Assembly (NCBI GenBank): GCA_902465495.1
Contig: CABQND010000003.1
Span: 1 to 64,000 of the forward strand
DNA length: 64,000 nucleotides
Reading direction: 5' to 3'
Origin: an uncultured Eubacteriales bacterium
GTDB lineage: Bacteria; Bacillota; Clostridia; Christensenellales; Borkfalkiaceae
A model generated the notes under the pieces. It was given only the letters and a program-made list of their open reading frames with translations. It did not search any database and was not told the DNA's origin. The first letter of the stretch is position 1, and each line of letters begins with the position of its first letter. The translations under genes were made by a program, and so were the position numbers. Positions 54,075 to 61,895 of this stretch are shown here, in pieces.

Positions 54075-55817
54075 TCATTTGCCCTCCTTTTTATATTCGG
54101 TGATCATCTCCGAAAGTGCGTTACCGCCCGGAACCATAGGGAGAATATCTGCCTCACGCTCTATAATAAATTCAATGATCGTAGGAGCCTTTGTATTTTT
54201 CTTCGCGCGTTCAAATGCCGCATCGATGTCTTCGCGCTTTGTCACGCGGATGCCCTCAATGCCGTACGTTTCGGCAAGCTTGACAAAATCCGGTACATAC
54301 GGCGGACACTTTGTGCCCGGCTTTGAACACCATGCGCCACAGCTTTTGCGCTTTTGTAAGCAAGTACAGGAATATTTCCCGCCGAAAAACATTTCCTGCC
54401 ATTGCCGTACATTTCCGAGATAAGAATTGTTCAGAATACATACGGTAATCGGCAGCTCTTCGCATACCGCCGTCGCAAGCTCCTGTTCATTCATTTGGAA
54501 ACCGCCGTCACCCGAAACGCTGACAACGGGCATATCGGGACATCCGAGCTTTGCGCCGATCGCCGCGGGAAGCCCGTAGCCCATCGTGCCGAGTCCGCCC
54601 GAAGTGAGAAGACGGCTTTTGCCCCGCAATTGCAAAAATTGCGTTGTCCACATCTGGTTCTGTCCTACATCCGTTGTAACGATCGACTCTGAAAAATTGC
54701 GGTTAATCCCCTCAATGATATCCTGCGGCGTAAGCGGCGCCAAAGACTGCATCTGAATGGGTTTATCTTCTTTCAGCTTTTGCAAACGTTCCACCCAATC
54801 ACCCATATGTGCCGGTGCTTTTGCAATTTCTATGAATTTTTCGATCGCCTCGCGCGCATCCGCAACAATCGGCACATCAACTACAATGTTTCTGGAAATA
54901 GAAGCCGCATCGATATCGATATGCACGAGTTTTGCGCCCTTCGCAAATTCACTGATCTTACCGGTGATTCGATCGTTGAATCTTGTTCCGATCGAAAAGA
55001 GCAAATCGCATTCAGATACCGCTGTATTCGCCGCCACATTTCCGTGCATTCCCATGTTGCCGATATATAAAGGATGATCGGTCGGAAGCGCGCCCTTGCC
55101 CATGATCGTCGTAACGACAGGCACGTTCATCATTTCTGCAAGACGAGTCATTGCAACATTCGCACGAGCAATATTCACGCCGCCGCCCACAAGAAAGAGC
55201 GGACGTTTCGCGTTCGAAAGCATTTCCGCCGCCTTTTTTAATTGCCCCATATGCACGCCCGTCGAAGGCTTATAACTGCGCATGAATACCTCTTTCGGGT
55301 ATTCGTCCGAACCCAGAGCAAGCTGTATGTCTTTCGGCAAGTCGACCAGCACAGGACCCGGCTTGCCCGTGCGCGCAATATAGAACGCTTCTTTAATGAT
55401 ACGGCCCAAATCTTCACGCCTGCGTACGGTCACCGCATATTTGCAAATACTGCGGCAAATCCCCACTATATCCACTTCTTGGAACGCATCGTTGCCAATC
55501 AGATTGGTAGGAACCTGACCCGTAAAACAGACCAAAGGAACGCTGTCAAAATTCGCGGTCGCAATGCCTGTGACGAGATTGGTTGCCCCCGGCCCGCTCG
55601 TGACAAGACAGACGCCTGTTTTGCCCGTGGCGCGCGCATACCCGTCCGCCGCATGCACGAGCCCTTGCTCATGCCGAGGCAGCACCACACGGAATTCTTT
55701 TACTCCGTACAATGCATCAAACAAATCGATCGCCATTCCGCCGGGATAGGCGAACAACGTGTCAACACCCTCTTCAATGAGCGCTTTTACAAATAATTGC
55801 GTTCCCTTGATCTTCAT
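54075..55817 (-). CDS. ilvB: Acetolactate synthase large (catalytic) subunit
   Basis: 580 aa. ThDP enzyme: N-terminal Pyr domain with the catalytic Glu region (YPGGMAIDLFDAL, LPRHEQG), central domain GGGVNIARANV, GTRFNDRITG, and the PP domain with GDGGFQMNEQEL and NNSYLGNVRQWQ. An insertion with a Cys-rich piece (YSCTCLQKRKSCGAWC) lies after MFFGGKYS. I start at the ATG at 55817 with GGAGG 7 bp upstream; the longer frame to 55868 has no site. Preceded by a T-box leader. Confidence 0.95.
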   Translation of the reverse strand: MKIKGTQLFVKALIEEGVDTLFAYPGGMAIDLFDALYGVKEFRVVLPRHEQGLVHAADGYARATGKTGVCLVTSGPGATNLVTGIATANFDSVPLVCFTGQVPTNLIGNDAFQEVDIVGICRSICKYAVTVRRREDLGRIIKEAFYIARTGKPGPVLVDLPKDIQLALGSDEYPKEVFMRSYKPSTGVHMGQLKKAAEMLSNAKRPLFLVGGGVNIARANVAMTRLAEMMNVPVVTTIMGKGALPTDHPLYIGNMGMHGNVAANTAVSECDLLFSIGTRFNDRITGKISEFAKGAKLVHIDIDAASISRNIVVDVPIVADAREAIEKFIEIAKAPAHMGDWVERLQKLKEDKPIQMQSLAPLTPQDIIEGINRNFSESIVTTDVGQNQMWTTQFLQLRGKSRLLTSGGLGTMGYGLPAAIGAKLGCPDMPVVSVSGDGGFQMNEQELATAVCEELPITVCILNNSYLGNVRQWQEMFFGGKYSCTCLQKRKSCGAWCSKPGTKCPPYVPDFVKLAETYGIEGIRVTKREDIDAAFERAKKNTKAPTIIEFIIEREADILPMVPGGNALSEMITEYKKEGK

Positions 55818-55898
55818 AACCTGACCTCCGTAAAAATGCGCGGGTTTTCCCGCAACGCCGCATCGCATAACAAAAGATCATCAGCGATCGGCACCGAT

Positions 55899-56182
55899 AA
55901 AAACGCCCCGAACGACCGTTTGGCCGTTCAGGGCGATCATAACCGCGTTACCACCTGAATTCGGGATCGTTGACCCCGCACTCTGTCCGATGCAGACGCC
56001 TGCGCGTCGATACCGGTTCCTCTGTAACGGAAGGAAATGCCGTCGGAGCCTACTCGTATCCTTTCGGTCCGCCGCTCGAGGGCTACCTTCTCCGCTTTTC
56101 TGTAAGAACTTGCACCGACCGTTCTCTCTCTGAAATCCCGAAAAGCGGGTACTCCTCCCCGTCTCTGCGTTTATTTATACTT
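55899..56182 (-). promoter_or_regulatory. T-box leader of ilvBN, including its terminator
   Basis: Leftward RNA contains the T-box sequence AGGTGGTAACGCGG (55956-55943), a stem I with CCGCTTTTC/GAAAAGCGG arms and GGTGCAAG distal loop, and a terminator CGCCCTGAACG/CGTTCGGGGCG with T run (55935-55899). The T-box side can form the competing antiterminator. Uncharged tRNA would allow read-through into ilvB. A GTA (Val) specifier in GGTAGCC is possible but not secure. Confidence 0.88.
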
Positions 56183-56188
56183 ATAAAT

Positions 56189-56217
56189 ATAATATCATAA
56201 TCCGCCCGTCTTGTCAA
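56189..56217 (-). promoter_or_regulatory. Promoter of the ilvBN operon
   Basis: Reading leftward: TTGACA (56217-56212), 17 bp, TATTAT (56194-56189). Confidence 0.85.
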
Positions 56218-56392
56218 CAGATTTTTTCTTTTCAGCCCGATCGAGTCCGCAAACAATCCATCTCCAAACAGCGATTTTTAAAAATTTTTAAATTTTTTTT
56301 ATTTTTTCCAACAAATTTTTATTTTCCGTTGTTGTATAGGTGTAAACGAAAAACGCAAACCGCGTTTCAATAAAAACAAGGAGATCTTTACC

Positions 56393-57430
56393 ATGAAAAA
56401 AACAATCCTCACCTTGACTGCTCTTGCACTCGGCGCAGCCCTTGCGTTCGGCATCACGGCTTGCGATGATTCCTCTTCTTCCAAAAACGAAAACGGGTCG
56501 GGCTCCGACTCCGCATCGATCAGCGAAGTCTATGGTTTCAGCGCTCTCTCGGCCGGTACCCTCATTTCTGCAATGGACAGCACAAACGCCGCTTCTGCAC
56601 AATCGATGAGCTTTGCTTCCGCAAGATCTACCCAAGTCACCGACGAAGAAACAATCGCTAAACTTAACGACCACATGATGCTGGTTGAAAGTATCCTCAG
56701 TGACGGTGTATACTCCGTAAAAAATGAAACTTCCGACAGAGAAGAATACGCCGTAAAAGAAATTGTTTCTTATAAAGACATGCTCGGGGAAACCGTCGAA
56801 TACGTCCTCTATTACAATGAGACCGAAAAGACAAATATCCGTTCACGCAGCTTCGTTACTGCTGACGAGGATGATTTTGATGACGACTTTGACGATGATC
56901 ATCACGACCGCGACGATTTTGACGATGATGACGATGACAACGAAATTAAAAACGAATACCGCATCGAAGGCATTCTTGTCATCGGTGAAGAAGAATACCC
57001 CGTACGCGGAGAAAAGGAATCTGAAACCGAAAACAGTGAATCCGAACTCGAAACAAAGTTCATTGTAACCCTCAACAGTGAAACGGGAAAATACATGACC
57101 GTGGAACAATCTGTCGAAACCGATAAAGGCGAATCCGAACAGGAATACACCTATTCACTGTATGAAAACAACGTCCTGCTCGAAAAAACTTCTCTCGAAT
57201 ACGAGGAAGAACACGACGAAACTGAGATCGAACTGGGGTTATACGACCGAGAAACCAATACGATCACACGCTTCTATTTTGAAGAGGAAGCCGGAAAAGG
57301 CATCACCATCCGCGTCGGAGACCGCAATGCAACCGAAAGCTACCGGGTCACGATCGTAACGAACGAAGACGGTACTACTTCCTACCTCTATGCGTATGCC
57401 GGCGGACAAATGCACTTCGATAGACACTGA
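56393..57430 (+). CDS. Hypothetical lipoprotein with Asp-rich segment
   Basis: 345 aa. Lipoprotein signal with lipobox ITAC (Cys about 24), a Ser/Asn-rich linker, then a beta-rich body of unknown fold. Residues ~162-188 are almost only Asp, His, Phe and Glu (for example DDFDDDFDDDHHDRDDF) and look like a metal-binding or flexible acidic stretch. The whole protein is strongly acidic. AAGGAG lies about 8 bp before the ATG. Single-gene unit between the T-box operon and rfbB; no recognised relatives. Confidence 0.75.
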   Translation: MKKTILTLTALALGAALAFGITACDDSSSSKNENGSGSDSASISEVYGFSALSAGTLISAMDSTNAASAQSMSFASARSTQVTDEETIAKLNDHMMLVESILSDGVYSVKNETSDREEYAVKEIVSYKDMLGETVEYVLYYNETEKTNIRSRSFVTADEDDFDDDFDDDHHDRDDFDDDDDDNEIKNEYRIEGILVIGEEEYPVRGEKESETENSESELETKFIVTLNSETGKYMTVEQSVETDKGESEQEYTYSLYENNVLLEKTSLEYEEEHDETEIELGLYDRETNTITRFYFEEEAGKGITIRVGDRNATESYRVTIVTNEDGTTSYLYAYAGGQMHFDRH

Positions 57431-57475
57431 CAACTCGACTTGATCGGTCATTCTTTATTTTCAGTCTTCCAAACG

Positions 57476-57522
57476 GACACGGGAGTCCCCCGCGCGGCTA
57501 TGCCGCGGGGGACTCCCGTGTC
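57476..57522. terminator. Long perfect hairpin between convergent genes
   Basis: Arms 57476-57494 and 57504-57522 are perfectly complementary over 19 bp (GACACGGGAGTCCCCCGCG) with a 9-base loop. There is no T run on either side, so it is not a classic terminator, although it sits where one is expected, 46 bp after the lipoprotein and 44 bp from the rfbB stop. Confidence 0.6.
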
Positions 57523-57565
57523 CTAATATTCGTATTAAACTCTACCTTTCGACTGAATCAAACCC

Positions 57566-58597
57566 TTAAAGCAATTCACAATTTTCGCGTGCCAAAATCG
57601 CAGCGTTGCGATTTTTGTAAGCGCCGCTCTCTACTTCTTTCAGCCATTCCTCATGTTTTGTATACCAGTTTACCGTTTCCGAGATACCCTGCGACAAAGA
57701 AACCTTGGGCTCCCAGCCCAGCTCTTCATGCAGTTTGGAAAAATTCAGCGCATAACGGCGATCATGCCCCTTCCGATCTGCAACGAAGCGGATCAGATCT
57801 TCACTCTTTCCGAGCTTTGAAAGAATAAACTTTACAAGATCTATATTGGAAACCTCACTGTTTCCGCCAACATTGTAAACTTCCCCTGCTCTTCCACGGC
57901 GGAACACAAGATCGACAGCACGACAATGTTCTTCTACATTGAGCCAATCACGGACATTTTTCCCGTCGCCATATACCGGGATATTTTCCCCTCGCAATGC
58001 ACGAGAAACGATAACCGGAATGAGCTTTTCGGGAAACTGATACTTCCCGTAATTGTTGGATGAGCGCGTGATCGTTACAGGCAGCGCATATGTTCGATAA
58101 TAAGCTAATACCAATAAATCCGCCGCCGCCTTGCTCGCCGAATAAGGCCCCGAAGGCACAAGAGGCGATTGTTCAGTAAACAGTTGCGAATTTTCCAAAG
58201 AAAGGGACCCGTACACTTCGTCAGTGGATATCTGATGAAAGCGCGAAACTTTGAAAAGTCTGCTTGCTTCCAGCAAAACTTGCGTGCCCAAATAATTCGT
58301 CACAGCAAACGGCTCCGCATCGGCAATAGCTCGGTCAACGTGACTTTCTGCCGCAAAGTTGATCACCCCGTCAAACTTTTCGCGCGCAAAAAAAGAAATC
58401 ATCTTTTCTCTGTCCGAAATGTCGCCGCGCACAAATCGGAAAGCGCGCGACGTAAACGCATCTTCCAAATTGGCAAGATTACCCGCGTATGTCAGTTTGT
58501 CCAAGCATATAACTTCGTCTTCAGGATGCTCGCGCAAAGTGAACCGCACGAACGCACTTCCGATGAAGCCAGCCCCTCCCGTGATCAAAAGTTTCAT
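57566..58597 (-). CDS. rfbB: dTDP-glucose 4,6-dehydratase
   Basis: 343 aa, extended SDR. GGAGFIGSAFV (residues 7-17), AAESHVDRA, STDEVYGSL, YSASKAAADLL (YxxxK) and SSNNYGKYQFPEKLIP. Converts dTDP-glucose to the 4-keto-6-deoxy sugar for surface polysaccharides. No rfbA, rfbC or rfbD beside it. Confidence 0.93.
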   Translation of the reverse strand: MKLLITGGAGFIGSAFVRFTLREHPEDEVICLDKLTYAGNLANLEDAFTSRAFRFVRGDISDREKMISFFAREKFDGVINFAAESHVDRAIADAEPFAVTNYLGTQVLLEASRLFKVSRFHQISTDEVYGSLSLENSQLFTEQSPLVPSGPYSASKAAADLLVLAYYRTYALPVTITRSSNNYGKYQFPEKLIPVIVSRALRGENIPVYGDGKNVRDWLNVEEHCRAVDLVFRRGRAGEVYNVGGNSEVSNIDLVKFILSKLGKSEDLIRFVADRKGHDRRYALNFSKLHEELGWEPKVSLSQGISETVNWYTKHEEWLKEVESGAYKNRNAAILARENCELL

Positions 58598-58691
58598 AAA
58601 TTTCTCCTGCCGCCAAAAAACAAGCGAGCGTTTCGCGGCACAAACAACTGTCGCGCCCGCAATTGCCGATCTTTGCCTTTTTATCCGTCTG

Positions 58692-59207
58692 TTATACTAT
58701 CTTTATCTGACACGCAGACATGGCCTCTAAAGCCGTTTTATGGCGCTCAGGCGTGACCCCGGCACAACAATTTTCGCGCACAGAAATTTCTGTTTCAGGG
58801 CAAAACGCTTTTAAAATCAGCGCATTGGAAAGAACGCAAATGTCTGTACAAACTCCAATCAGTTCAATACCGTCATACCCGTTTTTTGCCGCATAACTGC
58901 CCAGCTCTATACTACCGAACGACGGTTTATCGATCACCTTCGCGCCGGCAAATTCAATCCCTTCGGCGAGATCCCAGCCGTGGCTTCCGATAACACAATG
59001 CGGAACAGGAAGATTTTTGCCCTCCTGCGTTTTTAAATAATTTTCCGTATGTGTATCGCGCGTAAAAATTATCTCTTCGCCCTGTTCGCGCGCTACGCGT
59101 ATGCGCTCTTGCACGTTGCCAACGATCGAACGAGCCTCCTTTGTCCCCAGAACACCGTTGACAAAGTCGTTTTGCATATCCACAACGACCAACAGTTTTT
59201 TTGCCAT
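58692..59207 (-). CDS. Nicotinamidase / isochorismatase-family hydrolase
   Basis: 171 aa. VVVDMQNDFVNG with the catalytic Asp, TRDTHTENYL, KPSFGS (Lys), and IELIGVCTDICVLSNAL with the nucleophile Cys: the Asp-Lys-Cys triad of nicotinamidases. H in HTENY would bind metal. Probable NAD salvage. Start at 59207 (AGGAG upstream), 7 bp after the pyrophosphatase stop. Confidence 0.88.
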   Translation of the reverse strand: MAKKLLVVVDMQNDFVNGVLGTKEARSIVGNVQERIRVAREQGEEIIFTRDTHTENYLKTQEGKNLPVPHCVIGSHGWDLAEGIEFAGAKVIDKPSFGSIELGSYAAKNGYDGIELIGVCTDICVLSNALILKAFCPETEISVRENCCAGVTPERHKTALEAMSACQIKIV

Positions 59208-59214
59208 GTTCTCC

Positions 59215-59754
59215 TCAGATTTCACCCTTTTCGCGGGAAATTTTATAATTATCGATACTTTTCTGAATCACTTGCAAGGCGTTATCACGGCCCATAATCT
59301 CTTTTACAAACGTCTTTTTATGTTCAAGCACTTTGTATACTTCGAAAAAATGCATCATTTCGTCAAAAATATGACGAGGCAATTGAGAAATATCTTTATA
59401 AATATTATACGTCGGCTCACGAAAAGGAATGGCAATGATCTTTTCATCCATCTTCCAGTCGTCCAACATATTGATCATGCCGATCGGATAACATTGCACC
59501 AAAGTTGCCGGCAGGATCGGCTCACTGCAAAGGACAAGTACGTCCAACGGATCACCGTCATCTGCAAACGTACGCGGAATAAACCCGTAACTGGCCGGGT
59601 ATACCGTTGACGTGTACAGTACGCGGTCCAATTTCAGAACACCCGTTTCCTTATCCAATTCGTATTTGCTCTTGGAGCCTTTCTGAATTTCAATGTAGCA
59701 CATGAAATCGTTGCTTTGAATGCGTTTTTCGGAAATATCGTGCCAAATATTCAT
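59215..59754 (-). CDS. ppa: Inorganic pyrophosphatase, family I
   Basis: 179 aa. Family signature DDGDPLDVLVL and YPASYGFIP; KYELDK with the substrate-binding Lys. Hydrolyses PPi. Forms a two-gene unit with the nicotinamidase, whose reactions around NAD synthesis release PPi. Confidence 0.94.
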   Translation of the reverse strand: MNIWHDISEKRIQSNDFMCYIEIQKGSKSKYELDKETGVLKLDRVLYTSTVYPASYGFIPRTFADDGDPLDVLVLCSEPILPATLVQCYPIGMINMLDDWKMDEKIIAIPFREPTYNIYKDISQLPRHIFDEMMHFFEVYKVLEHKKTFVKEIMGRDNALQVIQKSIDNYKISREKGEI

Positions 59755-59847
59755 AAATTTTCCCCTCCGATAGCCATTTTACCATACTTTATCGTTCGGC
59801 GCAACATTTCCAAGCTATTTTTAGAAAAACTGCTCTGATATGAAATA

Positions 59848-59878
59848 CGGCAAGACGCTTTACAAAACCGCCTTGCCG
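59848..59878 (-). terminator. Weak hairpin after the PfkB gene
   Basis: CGGCAAG (59848-59854) with CTTGCCG (59872-59878), a large loop and little T run; just past the pfkB stop. Confidence 0.35.
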
Positions 59879-59883
59879 CCAGA

Positions 59884-60780
59884 CTATTTCCTGCTGAGTA
59901 TTGTATACACTTCCTCTGCCGTTGCGATTCCGTAACGAAATGCCGACGCGCATCCCGCTGCAACCCCCATCAATAAACAATCTTTATCGATCTTTCCTTG
60001 TTCTTTGGCAAAGAGATATCCGGCCAGAAGAGAATCGCCTGCCCCGACCGTGTCGACGACTTGTCCTTTAAATGCAGTCTGAAAAATTTCATCGCCCTTC
60101 TCGGTAATCATAACCGCGCCGTCGCCGCCCAGGCTGACGATTACATTCGCCGCGCCCATCTCTTGCAATCTGTGCGCATAAGAAAATACTTCGGACGTTT
60201 CAACCCCGTTTAGGCCAAAAACTTCACACATTTCATCCCGATTCGGCTTAATCAACCATGGACGAAATTTTAAAATCTTACGAAGCATTTTGCCTGACAC
60301 ATCCGCAACCACGCGGATATCCTCGCGCAACCCTGCAAGAAGCTGCGTGTAAATATCTTCCGGCAAACCGCCGGGCGCATTCCCCGACAATACCAAGATG
60401 CTGCCCTGCGGCAATTGCCTGCATTGCTCTTTCAAACATTCGACGGCGCTTTCCGGTATAATCGGACCTCTTCCGTTGATCTCCGTTTCTGTTTCCGACA
60501 AAATTTTTACATTGATCCGGCTCTGTCCTGTGACCCGTATGAAATCTGTTTGTACTCCGGAAGACTCCGTCATCGAACGGATCAATTCCCCCGACTCTCC
60601 GGCTATAAACCCGAGGGCCGTCGAATCTGCTCCCAAGTGTTTCAACATCAAAGAAACATTGATCCCTTTTCCGCCGACAAACAGCGCCTCATACTCTGCG
60701 CGGTTTAATTTTCCTTCAAAAAAATTTTCCAGCCGCACTTTATAATCCAGCGCAGGATTGAAAGTAAGCGTATAAATCAT
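59884..60780 (-). CDS. PfkB-family hexose kinase (1-phosphofructokinase-like)
   Basis: 298 aa. TFNPALDYKVRLENF and GGKGINVSLMLKHLG at the N-terminus, KPNRDEM, and the catalytic DTVGAGDSLLAGYL (Asp base). FruK/LacC subgroup, phosphorylating fructose-1-phosphate or tagatose-6-phosphate. No PTS or fruR gene beside it, so the substrate is uncertain. Overlaps the upstream gene by 4 bp. Confidence 0.88.
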   Translation of the reverse strand: MIYTLTFNPALDYKVRLENFFEGKLNRAEYEALFVGGKGINVSLMLKHLGADSTALGFIAGESGELIRSMTESSGVQTDFIRVTGQSRINVKILSETETEINGRGPIIPESAVECLKEQCRQLPQGSILVLSGNAPGGLPEDIYTQLLAGLREDIRVVADVSGKMLRKILKFRPWLIKPNRDEMCEVFGLNGVETSEVFSYAHRLQEMGAANVIVSLGGDGAVMITEKGDEIFQTAFKGQVVDTVGAGDSLLAGYLFAKEQGKIDKDCLLMGVAAGCASAFRYGIATAEEVYTILSRK

Positions 60781-61244
60781 CGCTTTTCCTCCGCAAGCAC
60801 GCCCTGCTCTTGTAAATATTTTTCCAGTATTTCCGCAGCTTCAACACATAATTCGGTACAGGGGCGCTTTTTATAATACTCTTTTGTGCGCTCCTCTGCT
60901 TGCGGCAGCGCATTCGTACGCACCCCTGCGAGCAATTCCCGACAGACAATTGATCCGTTTATCTCCCGAAACCGCCTTGCTACTTCCTGTTCCCGCGCAT
61001 AGAGCGAGGACTTTTCTGCAACCGTCACCTGCTTCGCATCATAAAACAGCATGCCCAGCACCATACACATTCCGGACACAGTGCCGCACACTTCGCGCAT
61101 CCGCCCAACGCCTCCGCCAAACGGCGCCGCCATTTTTAAAGCAGTAGCTTCATCTAACCCCGTCAGATCCGAAAACGCAAGCAATACAGCCTGACAGCAA
61201 TTCATTCCGCTTAAAAAATTCTTTTTTGCAATCTCGCCGCGCAT
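60777..61244 (-). CDS. C_GCAxxG_C_C family protein
   Basis: 155 aa. NCCQAVLLAF, APFGGGVGRMREVCGTVSGMCMVLG and a late CRELL and CTELCVEAAEIL: the Cys pattern of this redox-type putative metal-binding family. Function unknown. GGGAGG before the ATG. Coupled to the PfkB kinase (ATGA overlap). Confidence 0.82.
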   Translation of the reverse strand: MRGEIAKKNFLSGMNCCQAVLLAFSDLTGLDEATALKMAAPFGGGVGRMREVCGTVSGMCMVLGMLFYDAKQVTVAEKSSLYAREQEVARRFREINGSIVCRELLAGVRTNALPQAEERTKEYYKKRPCTELCVEAAEILEKYLQEQGVLAEEKR

Positions 61245-61284
61245 AGATACCCTCCCATATTTTTGTACAAAATTTAAATAAGTC

Positions 61285-61312
61285 TTGCAATATCAAAAAT
61301 GTATGTTATAAT
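61285..61312 (+). promoter_or_regulatory. Promoter abutting the PPTase start codon
   Basis: TTGCAA (61285-61290), 16 bp, TATAAT (61307-61312). The A of the ATG is 7 bp after the -10 box, so transcription should begin at or next to the start codon. Confidence 0.7.
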
Positions 61313-61318
61313 ATAAGT

Positions 61319-61834
61319 ATGTTAGACGTTTATTACACTTTTAACAAAATCGAATCAGAAGATTTTATTCGATTTATTTTCCGCAGGTATTATAATATAC
61401 CAAATCCGACAATTTGTAAATCGATTCACGGCAAACCGTTCATCGAAAACAACAAAATCCACTTTAACCTGACTCACAGCAAAGGATTGACTGCGCTCGC
61501 CGTAGGCAAAAAGCGGATCGGTTTGGATTGCGAAAGTATCACGGGAAAACCTCGTCCTGCCGTTCTGAATAAATTCAGCGATCGAGAAAAAAACGAAATT
61601 CAAAGTTCCGCAGATTTTTACAGCCACTGGACTGCACGAGAAAGTTATATCAAGCACATCGGTGAAACGCTCGCCGCATTTTGGCGGAAAGTAGAATTTT
61701 ATCGCGGAGAAATTTATTGCATGGGTGAAAAAACAGATATTCCTATTCTTCAATTTGAAGTTGATAACTATGTGTTCAGCGCCTGCGGTTTTTATTCCAA
61801 AATCAATCTTCGTCAAATTGCTTTTGATGAATGA
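61319..61834 (+). CDS. 4'-phosphopantetheinyl transferase (Sfp-like, short)
   Basis: 171 aa. FNLTHSKGL, GLDCESI (metal-binding Asp/Glu) and HWTARESYIKHIG (the WxxKEA-type motif) define the Sfp/AcpT fold; it is shorter than Sfp (~225 aa), lacking part of the N-terminus. Adds the phosphopantetheine arm to a carrier protein, perhaps a PKS/NRPS protein or the fatty-acid ACP; no target gene nearby. No Shine-Dalgarno before the ATG. Confidence 0.85.
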   Translation: MLDVYYTFNKIESEDFIRFIFRRYYNIPNPTICKSIHGKPFIENNKIHFNLTHSKGLTALAVGKKRIGLDCESITGKPRPAVLNKFSDREKNEIQSSADFYSHWTARESYIKHIGETLAAFWRKVEFYRGEIYCMGEKTDIPILQFEVDNYVFSACGFYSKINLRQIAFDE

Positions 61835-61851
61835 TTCTTAATTAAATTATT

Positions 61852-61895
61852 AAAAAATACCGGCGCAGCTTAAAAAGCTGCCCCGGTATTTTTTA
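61852..61895. terminator. Bidirectional terminator between PPTase and ABC genes
   Basis: AATACCGGcGCAGCTT pairs with AAGCTGCcCCGGTATT; A and T runs on either side. It overlaps the ABC stop codon at 61893. Confidence 0.82.
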
